Source: an uncultured bacterium (GTDB lineage Bacteria > Armatimonadota > Zipacnadia > Zipacnadales > Zipacnadaceae). Taken from it: a DNA stretch of 13,848 bases. Each line of letters opens with the position of its first letter. The stretch's first letter is position 1. This document shows, in pieces, positions 5,905 through 12,854 of this stretch. The DNA lies in NCBI GenBank assembly GCA_937928475.1, contig CALFVE010000351.1:1-13848 (forward strand), read 5' to 3'. The position numbers and the translations under genes are program-made. Below the pieces are notes generated by a model that was given only the letters and a program-made list of their open reading frames with translations, ran no database searches and was not told where the DNA came from.

Positions 5905-7298
5905 GAAAAGAAATGCAGCGGCATGCCGATTCCTGCAAAAGCCGCCTCGCCCACCGCTTCGTTCAGCGTCGGATGGCCGTGGATGGTGTCGGCTACGTCT
6001 TGCATCGTCAATTGGCGCTGCACGGCCAGGGCGACCTCAGCGATTAGTTCCGTTGCCTTGGGGCCGACGATGGTGCCGCCGATCAGGCGGCCCGAAGCAG
6101 CGTCGGCAATGAGTTTGACAAAGCCCTCGCGCTCATTGAGCACCGTGGCCTTAGCCAGGGCGCTGAAGGGGAACTTGCCGATGGTCACCTCGCGGTCCTG
6201 CTCCCGCGCTTCGTGCTCCCGAATCCCAACCGAGGCGACCTCCGGCACGGTGTAGATGCCGGAGGGGACGCAGTCCAGGCAGACGTGGCTCTCCTGCCCG
6301 AGAGCGCTGTCCACGGCGGCCATCCCCTCATGTGAAGACAGGTGCGCCAAGCCGATCCCGCGCAAGCAGTCGCCCGCCGCGTAGATGCTGGGCACGCTCG
6401 TCTGCAGCGCTTGGTTGACGGTGATGCGCCCGCGGTCCATTGCCACGCCGACCTCCTCCAGGCCCAGGCCCGCGGTCGCGGCGCGCCGGCCTACCGCCAT
6501 CAGCACCATCTCCGCCTCCACCGCCTGACACTCCCCCTCGCACTCAAAGACCACTCGCTTGCCTGCGGCGGTGTCCTCGACCTCCTGCACCTTGGAGCCG
6601 ACGGCGATCTTCACGCCGCGTCGCGACAGGGCTTTCGCCAAGACCTCGGAGGCTTCGGGGTCTTCGGTGGGCAGGATGCGGGGAAGCATCTCGATCACGG
6701 TGACTTTAGTGCCGAAGCCGGAGTAGATGTAAGCAAACTCCAGGCCAATGGCCCCGCCGCCGATAATCGCTAGGCTCGCCGGCGGGCCGGGGAGGCTCAC
6801 CGCGTTGTCGCTGGTCATCAGGCGCGGGTCGTCGAGGCTGCACATGGGGAGGCAGATCGGCTCGGAGCCGCTGCAGACCAGGATTCTGCCCGCCTCCAAC
6901 TCGAGGAGGCCGCTCTCGGTCTGCACCGCGACGCTGTGCGGTCCGGCCACCATCCCGAAGCCGCGGAAGATCTGTACCTCGCGCTTGGCGAGCAAGAACT
7001 CGATGCCAGAGACCAGTTGCCGGACGACGCGGTCCTTGTAAGCGCGGACCTTGTCCAGGTCCACCTGGGGCTCGCCGAAAGTGATCCCGAAGCGCTTGCC
7101 CTCCCTCGCCATATCCAGCATCTCGACACAGTGAATTAGCGCCTTGGAGGGGATGCAGCCGACGTTGAGGCAGGTGCCACCGAGATACCTTTTCTCCACC
7201 ACGGCGGTCTTGGCCCCGCGCAGGGCTGCCCACAGGCCGGCGACGTAGCCGGCGGGGCCGCCGCCGATGATGACGAGGTCGAACTTGGTGTCGGACAT
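5901..7298 (-). CDS. lpdA: Dihydrolipoyl dehydrogenase (E3)
   Basis: Flavoprotein disulfide reductase that reoxidises dihydrolipoamide with NAD+ in 2-oxoacid dehydrogenase complexes and the glycine cleavage system. It has 465 residues, normal for E3. FAD-binding IIGGGPAGYVAG is at 10-21. The redox-active disulfide is Cys43/Cys48 in GGTCLNVGCIPSK. The NAD-binding motif IIGGGAIGLEFA lies mid-protein, and the second FAD motif is IYAAGDC. The C-terminal catalytic dyad is His442/Glu447 in HPTLNE. The ATG at 7298 has GGGAGGAAG about 10 nt upstream. No E1, E2, H-protein or lipoylation gene is nearby, so the complex it serves is unknown. The stop codon lies inside REP element 4, and the ending MPLHFFS may have been altered by that insertion. 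Confidence 0.93.
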   Translation of the reverse strand: MSDTKFDLVIIGGGPAGYVAGLWAALRGAKTAVVEKRYLGGTCLNVGCIPSKALIHCVEMLDMAREGKRFGITFGEPQVDLDKVRAYKDRVVRQLVSGIEFLLAKREVQIFRGFGMVAGPHSVAVQTESGLLELEAGRILVCSGSEPICLPMCSLDDPRLMTSDNAVSLPGPPASLAIIGGGAIGLEFAYIYSGFGTKVTVIEMLPRILPTEDPEASEVLAKALSRRGVKIAVGSKVQEVEDTAAGKRVVFECEGECQAVEAEMVLMAVGRRAATAGLGLEEVGVAMDRGRITVNQALQTSVPSIYAAGDCLRGIGLAHLSSHEGMAAVDSALGQESHVCLDCVPSGIYTVPEVASVGIREHEAREQDREVTIGKFPFSALAKATVLNEREGFVKLIADAASGRLIGGTIVGPKATELIAEVALAVQRQLTMQDVADTIHGHPTLNEAVGEAAFAGIGMPLHFFS

Positions 7299-7391
7299 GG
7301 CAGTGTGCTTCCTCCCTTGCGCAGGGGCTGGACTTCTCCCTGCCCGTCTCTTGGCGCGGCTTTGGGGTCACGCCTGACAGCAGCCGACTGC

Positions 7392-7434
7392 AAAAACGGC
7401 GGCGCCAGAAGCAGAAGGCTCCTATGCGCCGCCG
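7392..7434 (-). terminator. Rho-independent terminator of tRNA-Ala
   Basis: On the minus strand, a 9-bp stem CGGCGGCGC/GCGCCGCCG encloses a second 6-bp stem AGGAGC/GCTTCT with loop CTTCT, followed at once by TTTTT (7392-7396). It starts 13 nt after the tRNA 3' end and separates the tRNA from lpdA. Confidence 0.85.
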
Positions 7435-7447
7435 GAGGAGACTACTC

Positions 7448-7523
<76 letters not shown>

Positions 7524-7534
7524 ACCTGCGGAGC

Positions 7535-7564
7535 ATTATAGCGAGTGCTGCCCCGGTTCGTCAA
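7535..7564 (-). promoter_or_regulatory. Sigma70-type promoter of tRNA-Ala
   Basis: On the minus strand, -35 TTGACG (7559-7564), an 18-bp spacer and a consensus -10 TATAAT (7535-7540). The tRNA begins 11 nt after the -10 box, so the precursor has a leader of only about 4-5 nt. Confidence 0.85.
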
Positions 7565-7649
7565 CCGTGTCGGTCGGCTTCGCCCTATGGCCGCATTTCG
7601 CGGAGGCTAGCCAGGGCCGGCAAGGGTGCGTACCCTATTTGGGGAAGGC

Positions 7650-7692
7650 GGGCCGGTTTCGGCGCGTCCCGCGGACGCGCCTCGGCCGGCCC
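7650..7692. repeat. Long imperfect inverted repeat (43 bp)
   Basis: Outer arms GGGCCGG (7650-7656) and CCGGCCC (7686-7692) enclose a 4/4 internal loop and inner arms GGCGCGTCC (7661-7669) and GGACGCGCC (7673-7681) around a 3-nt loop. This makes 16 base pairs in all. There is no T-tract on either side, so a simple terminator is unlikely. Confidence 0.7.
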
Positions 7693-7799
7693 CTCCGTGG
7701 GGTAGACCGCACCCCCTGCCCTGCTTGCTGTGGGAGCACGTAACCCATCGCTGGGAGGGGAAAGGAGGGCGCAACGGCAGCCCGCCTCCCAACGGTAGC

Positions 7800-7836
7800 G
7801 GGCAGCGCGGTGATCGCTGTTCCTTTTCTCTCGTTT
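7800..7836 (+). terminator. Weak terminator-like hairpin with pyrimidine tract
   Basis: On the + strand, GGGCAGCG pairs with CGCTGTTC (8 bp with two G-U pairs, 7-nt loop), followed by CTTTTCTCTCG. No annotated + strand gene lies upstream, so if it is real it would end an unannotated RNA or read-through transcript. Confidence 0.3.
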
Positions 7837-7865
7837 CCAGGCAGTACCGGCGGGCGAGGCGCACG

Positions 7866-7895
7866 TTGCCGCTGGGCGGAAGCGAATGCTATACT
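7866..7895 (+). promoter_or_regulatory. Sigma70-type promoter of miaB
   Basis: -35 TTGCCG (7866-7871), an 18-bp spacer and -10 TATACT (7890-7895). Only 9 nt separate the -10 box from the miaB ATG at 7905, so the transcript should start at or within a few nt of the start codon. Confidence 0.65.
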
Positions 7896-7904
7896 GCGCA
7901 GGAC

Positions 7905-9242
7905 ATGCACGGGACGTACTGGATCTACACCATGGGCTGCCAGATGAATGAGCGGGACTCCGAGACGCTGGCGGGGCTGCTGCAAGCGGAAGGCTACCGC
8001 CCGGTCGGCAATCCGGCGGAGGCCGATGTGCTGCTGCTCAATACCTGCGCGGTGCGGGAGAAGCCAGAGCATAAGGTCTTCTCCCTGTTGGGGGAGATGC
8101 TGCGGCACAAACGGGAACGGCCGGGGACCGTGATTGGGGTCTGCGGCTGCGTAGCGCAGGTGCAAGCGGAGGCAATCCGGGTTGCCGCTCCCCAAGTGGA
8201 CCTAATCATCGGGCCGCGCAACTACGCGGACCTGCCGGCGCTGCTGGCTGCGGTCCGCTCAGCGTCACCGGCCTCCTCGGCCGCCGCCTGTGTGGCCCTC
8301 GACTCGGACCGCAGCATTCCCGAGGGACTTCCCGCGGCCCGCACAAACACAGTCACCGCCTACGTCAACATCACGTACGGCTGCAACAACTACTGCGCCT
8401 ATTGTATCGTTCCGTATGCGCGAGGGCCTCTGCAGAGTCGGCGGCCGGAGGACATTCTCCGCGAGGTCCAGGGCCTGTTGGACGCCGGCTATCGGCAGAT
8501 CACGCTCCTGGGCCAGAACGTGAACGCATACGGGCAGGACCTGGACGGCGCGGTGGACTTCCCCGAACTGCTCTACCGGGTGGACGCGCTCTGCCGGGGC
8601 CAGCGGGTTCGCTTTACCACCTCGCACCCCAAAGACTTCTCCCCGCGCCTGATTGAGGCCATGCGCGATCTGCCCTCCGTGTGCGAGTGGTTGCACCTGC
8701 CGCTGCAGGCGGGGGACGATGAGGTGCTGGCGCGGATGGGCCGGGGGTACACGGCAAGCCGGTACCGCGAGATCGTGGCGGAAGCGCGAGAGCAGATTCC
8801 CGGCCTCGCCCTCTCGACGGACGTAATGGTGGGCTTCCCCGGGGAAACGGAGGCCCAGTTCGAAAACACCTATCGGCTGATGGAGGAGATCCGCTTCGAC
8901 CAGGCTTTCACCTTCAAGTTCTCGCCGCGCTCGGGGACAGCGGCGGCGAGCATGGGCGACGCGGTGCCGGAGCCGGTCAAGCAGGCGCGCCTGCAGCGAC
9001 TGGCGGAGATGGTGGCGCGTGTGGCGCGCGAACGGAACCGCGAGCAGTTGGGGCAGGAGTTTGAGGTGCTGGTGGAGGAAGAGCGCCCCAAGTCACCCGG
9101 GCAGGTACGGGGCAGGACCCGGGGGAACCGCCTGTTTATCCTGCCGGGCAGTCCGGAACTCATCGGAAGGATGGTAAGGGCCCGGGCGGAGGAGGCGTAT
9201 CTGTGGGGGTTCAAAGGGCGCGCCGTTCTACCCGTCGGTTGA
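7905..9242 (+). CDS. miaB: tRNA-2-methylthio-N6-dimethylallyladenosine synthase MiaB
   Basis: Radical-SAM methylthiotransferase that adds a methylthio group to N6-isopentenyladenosine at position 37 of tRNAs reading UNN codons. It has 445 residues, normal for MiaB. The N-terminal UPF0004 domain carries the auxiliary cluster cysteines Cys11 (MGCQMNERDSE), Cys48 (NTCAVRE) and Cys82 (CGCVAQ). The radical-SAM CxxxCxxC is Cys160/164/167 in YGCNNYCAYCIVPYARG. A TRAM RNA-binding domain follows from about 380 to the end. MGCQMN, CIVPYARG and GQNVNAYG favour MiaB over RimO or MtaB. The ATG at 7905 places TMGCQMN where the family has it; longer in-frame starts add sequence unlike the family. The only purine run, AGGA, abuts the start codon, which fits leaderless translation. 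The next gene starts 4 nt after its stop. Confidence 0.95.
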   Translation: MHGTYWIYTMGCQMNERDSETLAGLLQAEGYRPVGNPAEADVLLLNTCAVREKPEHKVFSLLGEMLRHKRERPGTVIGVCGCVAQVQAEAIRVAAPQVDLIIGPRNYADLPALLAAVRSASPASSAAACVALDSDRSIPEGLPAARTNTVTAYVNITYGCNNYCAYCIVPYARGPLQSRRPEDILREVQGLLDAGYRQITLLGQNVNAYGQDLDGAVDFPELLYRVDALCRGQRVRFTTSHPKDFSPRLIEAMRDLPSVCEWLHLPLQAGDDEVLARMGRGYTASRYREIVAEAREQIPGLALSTDVMVGFPGETEAQFENTYRLMEEIRFDQAFTFKFSPRSGTAAASMGDAVPEPVKQARLQRLAEMVARVARERNREQLGQEFEVLVEEERPKSPGQVRGRTRGNRLFILPGSPELIGRMVRARAEEAYLWGFKGRAVLPVG

Positions 9243-9246
9243 CGGT

Positions 9247-9927
9247 GTGACCGTGAACGATCTTATCGCCTGGGATCAAGCCGCCACCCTTTGGATAAAC
9301 CAGCACCACCATGTGGTTCTCGATGCGCTTCTCCTCCCGGTCTCTTACTTCGGGGAGGCGGGCGTGGGCTGGATCGCCATTATGCTGGCACTGCTGATCT
9401 TCGGGAAGCGGCGCGAGCGGCTGCTGACCTTGGTTTGTCTCGCTGGACTGCTGCTGACCGAGTTCGCCTGGATGCCACTTTTCCGGCAGTACGCCTTTCG
9501 GCCCCGGCCCTATACCTACTTGCCAGGGGTTCGGCTGTTGGGTGTTCCTTGGGCGTTCACCTCCTTCCCTTCCGGCCACGCGCACCTGTGGGCGCAGGCC
9601 ACCATCTTCTACGGCCGGGCGTACCGCCGCTGGCTCTGGCCGCTGATTGTGCTCTCGGCGCTCACTTGCTACTCGCGGCCCTACGTCGGAGCGCACCACG
9701 TACTGGACGTGGTGGCGGGACTGGGTCTCGGCGGTGTGATGGGGCTGGTGGAGGTGGCGGTGGCGGCGAGGCTGGGGCTGATGGGGGAGGCGCGAGGCGC
9801 GAGGGGGGAAGAGTCGCGAGTCGCGAAGCGCGGGGCGCGAGGGGGGGAGGGGGAGACAGTCAGTCAGCCACTGGGGAACTGTGTCGGCAACTCCGAGGGT
9901 GAAGTACAGGAGGAAGAAGCCGACTAG
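9247..9927 (+). CDS. PAP2-family membrane phosphatase
   Basis: Integral membrane phosphatase of the PAP2 superfamily. Such enzymes dephosphorylate phosphatidic acid, undecaprenyl diphosphate or related lipids. All three motifs are present: a variant C1 (R80-x6-R87-P88, Arg in place of the usual Lys), C2 PSGH at 108-111, and C3 SRPYVGAHHVLD at 143-154 with catalytic His150 and Asp154. Several hydrophobic segments are visible at about 40-53, 60-73, 129-141 and 155-175. The GTG at 9247 starts 4 nt after the miaB stop, without a clear ribosome binding site, so it is probably translated by coupling; GTG 9253 is an alternative. From about residue 178 the protein has a low-complexity tail rich in Gly, Arg and Glu, encoded by a repetitive G-rich tract. 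Substrate cannot be told. Confidence 0.85.
   Translation: MTVNDLIAWDQAATLWINQHHHVVLDALLLPVSYFGEAGVGWIAIMLALLIFGKRRERLLTLVCLAGLLLTEFAWMPLFRQYAFRPRPYTYLPGVRLLGVPWAFTSFPSGHAHLWAQATIFYGRAYRRWLWPLIVLSALTCYSRPYVGAHHVLDVVAGLGLGGVMGLVEVAVAARLGLMGEARGARGEESRVAKRGARGGEGETVSQPLGNCVGNSEGEVQEEEAD
9789..9853 (+). repeat. G-rich degenerate short repeat tract inside the PAP2 gene
   Basis: Repeated units such as GGCGCGA twice, AGTCGCG twice, then AAGCGCG and GGGCGCG, ending in runs of G. It encodes the Gly/Arg/Glu tail beyond the last PAP2 membrane segment and looks like slippage-generated sequence rather than a conserved domain. Confidence 0.6.
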
Positions 9928-9938
9928 CCCTCGGCTTC
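9916..9938. terminator. Hairpin across the convergent gene ends, possible bidirectional terminator
   Basis: Perfect 8-bp inverted repeat GAAGCCGA/TCGGCTTC with loop CTAGCCC. The loop carries CTAG (9924-9927), which is the stop codon of both convergent genes. The minus-strand side is followed by TTCCTCC and the plus side has no T-tract, so terminator strength is uncertain. Confidence 0.45.
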
Positions 9939-10889
9939 GTACCAGGTGACGAACTGGGCGACCCCCTCGCGCAGGTCGGTGTGCGGCTGCCAGGCGAGGA
10001 GACGGCGGGCCCTCTCGATACTGGCGCAGGTGCAGGCAACTTCTCCCGCTGCCGGCGGCTCGAAGTGAAGCCTGGCCCGGCGGCCCGTCGCCTCCTCCAG
10101 AAGCCCCACCAACTCCTGCACCGTGGTCGCCACGCCGCTCCCGATGTTGAGGACTGCGCCAACCCTCGCCGCTTGCTCCCCTTGGTCGCCGAGGGCTGCC
10201 TGGATAGCCGCTACCGCATCGGCGACGTAGGTGAAGTCGCGCGCCGCTGTGCCGTCTCCGTAGATCGGCAACGCCTCCTCGGCGAGCAGCGCGCGGGCGA
10301 ACTTGGCCACGGCCAGGTCAGGCCTCATGCGCGGTCCGTAGACGGTGAAGAGGCGCAGACAGACCACGGGCAGGTCGTAGAGGCCGTGAAAAGTGCGGCA
10401 GTACAGTTCCCCGGCGTACTTGGCCACAGCGTAGGGCGAGAGGGGAGAGGGCGGCTGATCCTCCTCGAAGGGCAACAGCCCGGCTCCGTAGACCGAGGAG
10501 GAAGAGGTGTAGACGAAGCGAGAAACCCCGGCCCGCGCCGAGACAGCGAGCAGCCCGATGGTGCCCTGTACGTTGACCTGCGCGTAGCCGAGGGGATCGG
10601 CGAGCGAGGCGCGCACGCCGGGACGGGCAGCCAGATGTGCGACCGCCTCCGGTTGGTGCTCCTCGAATAGGCGCGCCAGCAGGCCCTGGTCGCGCACGTC
10701 GCCCTCGACCAGGCGGAAGGCCTCGGACTGCAGCGCCGCCGCGAGGTTGCGCCGCTTGCGAGCGGGCGAGTAGTAGGGATCAAAGTTGTCCAGGCCCACG
10801 ACCCGCTGCCCGGCGGCGAGCAAGGCCTCGCACAGGTGCGAGCCGATGAACCCGGCGGCCCCGGTTACCAGGACGGTAGAGCGGCTCAT
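9924..10889 (-). CDS. NAD-dependent nucleotide-sugar epimerase/dehydratase (UDP-glucuronate 4-epimerase-like)
   Basis: Extended short-chain dehydrogenase of 321 residues acting on nucleotide sugars. The Rossmann motif TGAAGFIGSHL (Gly10, Gly13, Gly16) binds NAD. The catalytic set is the Ser/Thr in YTSSSSVYG at 127-135 and Tyr153/Lys157 in SPYAVAK. LDNFDPYYSPARKRRNL at 33-49 and HLAARPGVRASL at 85-96 resemble UDP-glucuronate 4-epimerases, which make UDP-galacturonate for surface polysaccharides. Other GalE-like activities are possible, since this family is hard to assign by motif. The ATG at 10889 lacks a good ribosome binding site. It overlaps the PAP2 gene tail-to-tail by 4 nt. The isomerase gene lies 104 bp upstream in the same direction. 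Confidence 0.88.
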   Translation of the reverse strand: MSRSTVLVTGAAGFIGSHLCEALLAAGQRVVGLDNFDPYYSPARKRRNLAAALQSEAFRLVEGDVRDQGLLARLFEEHQPEAVAHLAARPGVRASLADPLGYAQVNVQGTIGLLAVSARAGVSRFVYTSSSSVYGAGLLPFEEDQPPSPLSPYAVAKYAGELYCRTFHGLYDLPVVCLRLFTVYGPRMRPDLAVAKFARALLAEEALPIYGDGTAARDFTYVADAVAAIQAALGDQGEQAARVGAVLNIGSGVATTVQELVGLLEEATGRRARLHFEPPAAGEVACTCASIERARRLLAWQPHTDLREGVAQFVTWYEAEG

Positions 10890-10915
10890 CTTGATTGACC
10901 AGCGGACCTCCGCAA

Positions 10916-10946
10916 GCCGCTTACCGCGACCAAGAAGTAACGCGGC
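10916..10946 (-). other. Imperfect hairpin upstream of the epimerase gene
   Basis: On the minus strand, GCCGC-(G bulge)-TTAC pairs with GTAA-GCGGC (9 bp) around a 12-nt loop. It lies 27 bp before the ATG at 10889, in the gap after the isomerase gene. There is no T-tract. It could structure the intergenic mRNA; the role is unknown. Confidence 0.35.
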
Positions 10947-10993
10947 TGCCGGTCCCTTACGGCCGCGGCCACCTCAGTTTCCCCCGACAACGA

Positions 10994-12706
10994 TCACTTC
11001 GCCCGGCGCAGTTTCGCCGCCGCCTCGCCCCCGTTGAGCAGGTAGAGCAGCGGCAGAGGGCGATCCACGCCCTCGATGAAGGCCAAGCGCGCCTGCCAAG
11101 GCGTGACCGACAGGACATTGGCCAGGTCCATCCAGTACTCCAGGCGCGCCGGCTTGAGGCCCCAGATCATATGGAAGTGGTTGGCCGGCGCGTACTGCTT
11201 ATACTCCACCATGCTGGCGTACTTGGGCGTGACCAGGGTGTGCGGCCAGGTGACGTTGGTGAGGTTGATGAGCGCGTCCACCAGTTCACGCGGTGGCAAC
11301 ACCGTTACCGCCTCGTCCCAGATGAGCGAGAAGAGGTTGCTGTCGGCGCTGTAGGCCATGCGCCCAGCGATGCCCTCGATCCCCGCGGGCGACACGAAGG
11401 TTACCGAGTTGCCCCCGCCGGGGAAGTAATAGTCCTCGGCGGGCGGCATGTAGATGTTAGCCATGATCTCCTCGATCGGTGTCCCGGGCAGGGCGGCCCA
11501 GTCGAAGGCGGCGCTGCCCGAGTTGTCTCCGTCCACCAGGCCCTTCTGGCGCCACAGCGCGTCGGGGTCCACCTCGGTCAAGCCCAGTTCAGTGAGTTTC
11601 TGCTCCAGTTCCCAGGGTTCCCAGACCTTGCGGAAGTCCATGAACAGCGGCGGGTTCCCGCCGGTGAGCCAGGTGAAGGCGAGCATGGTGAGCAGGCCCT
11701 GGGTATCGGCCTCCGTAGCGAACGGCACCGGCGGTTTCGGGCCGTTGTGGTCGAAGGTGGAATTGAGCATGGACTCCATTACGTCGAGGATCGGCAGGGG
11801 AATGCCGCGGCGGTCCGAGCCCCACTCCAGTTGATTCATGAAGCCGCCGCCGACCGCGTTGAGGTCCTTGAGCAGGTCGCGGACGATTAGGTACATCGCC
11901 AGGCCCTGGTCGAACTTCCGGCTCTCCTCCTCACCGGCGATCTCCAGCCGCGGGCCCACCATCTTCTCGCACCAGGCCCGCAGGGCCTTTAGTTCCTCGG
12001 CGTCGTAGGCGCCTTTGCTGAGCATGTCGGCCAGCAGTTTCATGTCCAAACGGGTGATCTCCAGGCCGAAGGTGCGGCGGGTGGGGATAATGTGGGAGAG
12101 CGCGGTTTCCATGCCCATGCTGTCGTGGCCGAAAACCACCACGCGGCGGCCTTTGAGACCTACGCGAGTGAGGGCGGCGTAGCACCAGTCCACCAGGGCC
12201 TCGGCGGTGGCCGGCGTCATCTCCGGGTTCATGCCGGTATCGGGCCAGGTGCCGACGTTGATGTGCACCAGTTTGCCGTATTGGCTGAGCGCGCCGCTGG
12301 CCGCATGGGTGAAGACCACCCCGGGCTTAGGGCCCGAGTTGCCGCAGGTGAGGTTGATCGGCGTATCCTCAGGGAATTGAGCGAGGAGGGAGATCAGCGA
12401 AAGTTGCGGGAAAGCCCAGGTATCGGGGACACAGACGAGTATATCCACTCCCTCTGCCTGGAATTGGCGGGCGACCATGTCGGCTTGCTTCTCGCCGTCC
12501 ACCAGCGTCGGCGCGTAGACGATCGGCACCGGCGAACCGTCGGGAAGCTTGACGCGCTCCGCCAGCAGGTCGGCGGTCATGCCGATGATATTGGCGGCGC
12601 GGGTTCGGGACTGCTGGTCAATGCGGGGGTCCCCAGTGGCGAACACTCCGATGGTTGGCGTATTGGGCACGGCAGGTGAGTCATCGGGAAGGCGCTTGGC
12701 AGGCAT
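10994..12706 (-). CDS. L-fucose isomerase-family sugar isomerase
   Basis: Aldose-ketose isomerase of the L-fucose/L-arabinose isomerase fold, 570 residues, close to the roughly 590 of FucI. These manganese enzymes open and isomerise L-fucose, D-arabinose or related sugars. Candidate metal ligands, placed by resemblance to FucI, are Glu311 (MESMLNSTFDHNGP), Asp334 (FATEADTQG) and His510 (APANHFHMIWG). TWPDTGMNPE and FGHDSMGMET lie in the N-terminal half. The ATG at 12706 has GGAGGAAAG 9 nt from GGAGG to the start. A longer in-frame start at 12838 would run through a terminator hairpin, so it is rejected. Many family members of unknown substrate exist, and no fuculokinase, aldolase or transporter gene is nearby, so the true sugar is uncertain. 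Confidence 0.85.
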   Translation of the reverse strand: MPAKRLPDDSPAVPNTPTIGVFATGDPRIDQQSRTRAANIIGMTADLLAERVKLPDGSPVPIVYAPTLVDGEKQADMVARQFQAEGVDILVCVPDTWAFPQLSLISLLAQFPEDTPINLTCGNSGPKPGVVFTHAASGALSQYGKLVHINVGTWPDTGMNPEMTPATAEALVDWCYAALTRVGLKGRRVVVFGHDSMGMETALSHIIPTRRTFGLEITRLDMKLLADMLSKGAYDAEELKALRAWCEKMVGPRLEIAGEEESRKFDQGLAMYLIVRDLLKDLNAVGGGFMNQLEWGSDRRGIPLPILDVMESMLNSTFDHNGPKPPVPFATEADTQGLLTMLAFTWLTGGNPPLFMDFRKVWEPWELEQKLTELGLTEVDPDALWRQKGLVDGDNSGSAAFDWAALPGTPIEEIMANIYMPPAEDYYFPGGGNSVTFVSPAGIEGIAGRMAYSADSNLFSLIWDEAVTVLPPRELVDALINLTNVTWPHTLVTPKYASMVEYKQYAPANHFHMIWGLKPARLEYWMDLANVLSVTPWQARLAFIEGVDRPLPLLYLLNGGEAAAKLRRAK

Positions 12707-12790
12707 AAAATCTTTCCTCCAGATGTCCCTGGGAATGAATGGTGAGTGGAATAGTTCGCCCAAACAGACGAAGTTCCTTCCCTGGGCCAT

Positions 12791-12826
12791 GGAAAGCGGG
12801 CGGGGAGCGTGGGGCTCCCCGCCCGC
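12791..12826 (-). terminator. Strong terminator hairpin after the NHL-protein gene
   Basis: Perfect 13-bp, almost all G-C inverted repeat (12796-12808 with 12814-12826, loop of 5), followed on the minus strand by TTTCC. It begins 29 nt after the stop of the NHL-repeat gene and should isolate it from the isomerase gene. Confidence 0.7.
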
Positions 12827-12854
12827 CAAGTGAGGCACTCCGCTGCCTCGGGCG

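Larger units (their letters stand above)
7565..7865. other. Gene-free hairpin-rich intergenic stretch, possible ncRNA
   Basis: No convincing protein gene on either strand. It holds a series of inverted repeats: 7623-7636 (AGGGT/ACCCT), 7650-7692 (outer 7 bp, inner 9 bp), 7699-7715 (GGGGT/ACCCC) and 7753-7790 (GGGAGG/CCTCCC around GGGC/GCCC). A terminator-like hairpin follows at 7800-7822, then a pyrimidine tract CTTTTCTCTC on the + strand. This could be a + strand structured RNA ending near 7835, but no promoter for it is clear and I recognise no known RNA family. Confidence 0.25.

Noticed and set aside
7565..7865. SRP RNA, RNase P RNA, tmRNA or 6S RNA
   Set aside because: Looked on both strands for the core motifs of SRP and RNase P RNA and for a CCA-ended tmRNA, and found none. 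The 6S overall shape is not convincing either.
7626..7904. 93-residue N-terminal extension of MiaB
   Set aside because: The sequence is low in family resemblance and is coded by hairpin arms. MiaB proteins start just before the GCQMN motif, and a promoter lies inside the extension.
10895..11890. Long open frame on the + strand opposite the isomerase gene
   Set aside because: It is the complement of a well-supported gene, has skewed composition and shows no motifs.
12730..12790. Promoter for the isomerase gene
   Set aside because: The best pair (TTTGGG, 18 bp, ATTCAT) matches consensus poorly at both boxes.
12707..12838. 44-residue N-terminal extension of the isomerase from an earlier start
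   Set aside because: It would begin within a few bases of the strong terminator hairpin and run through it, has no ribosome binding site, and does not resemble the family. ATG 12706 has a good GGAGG.
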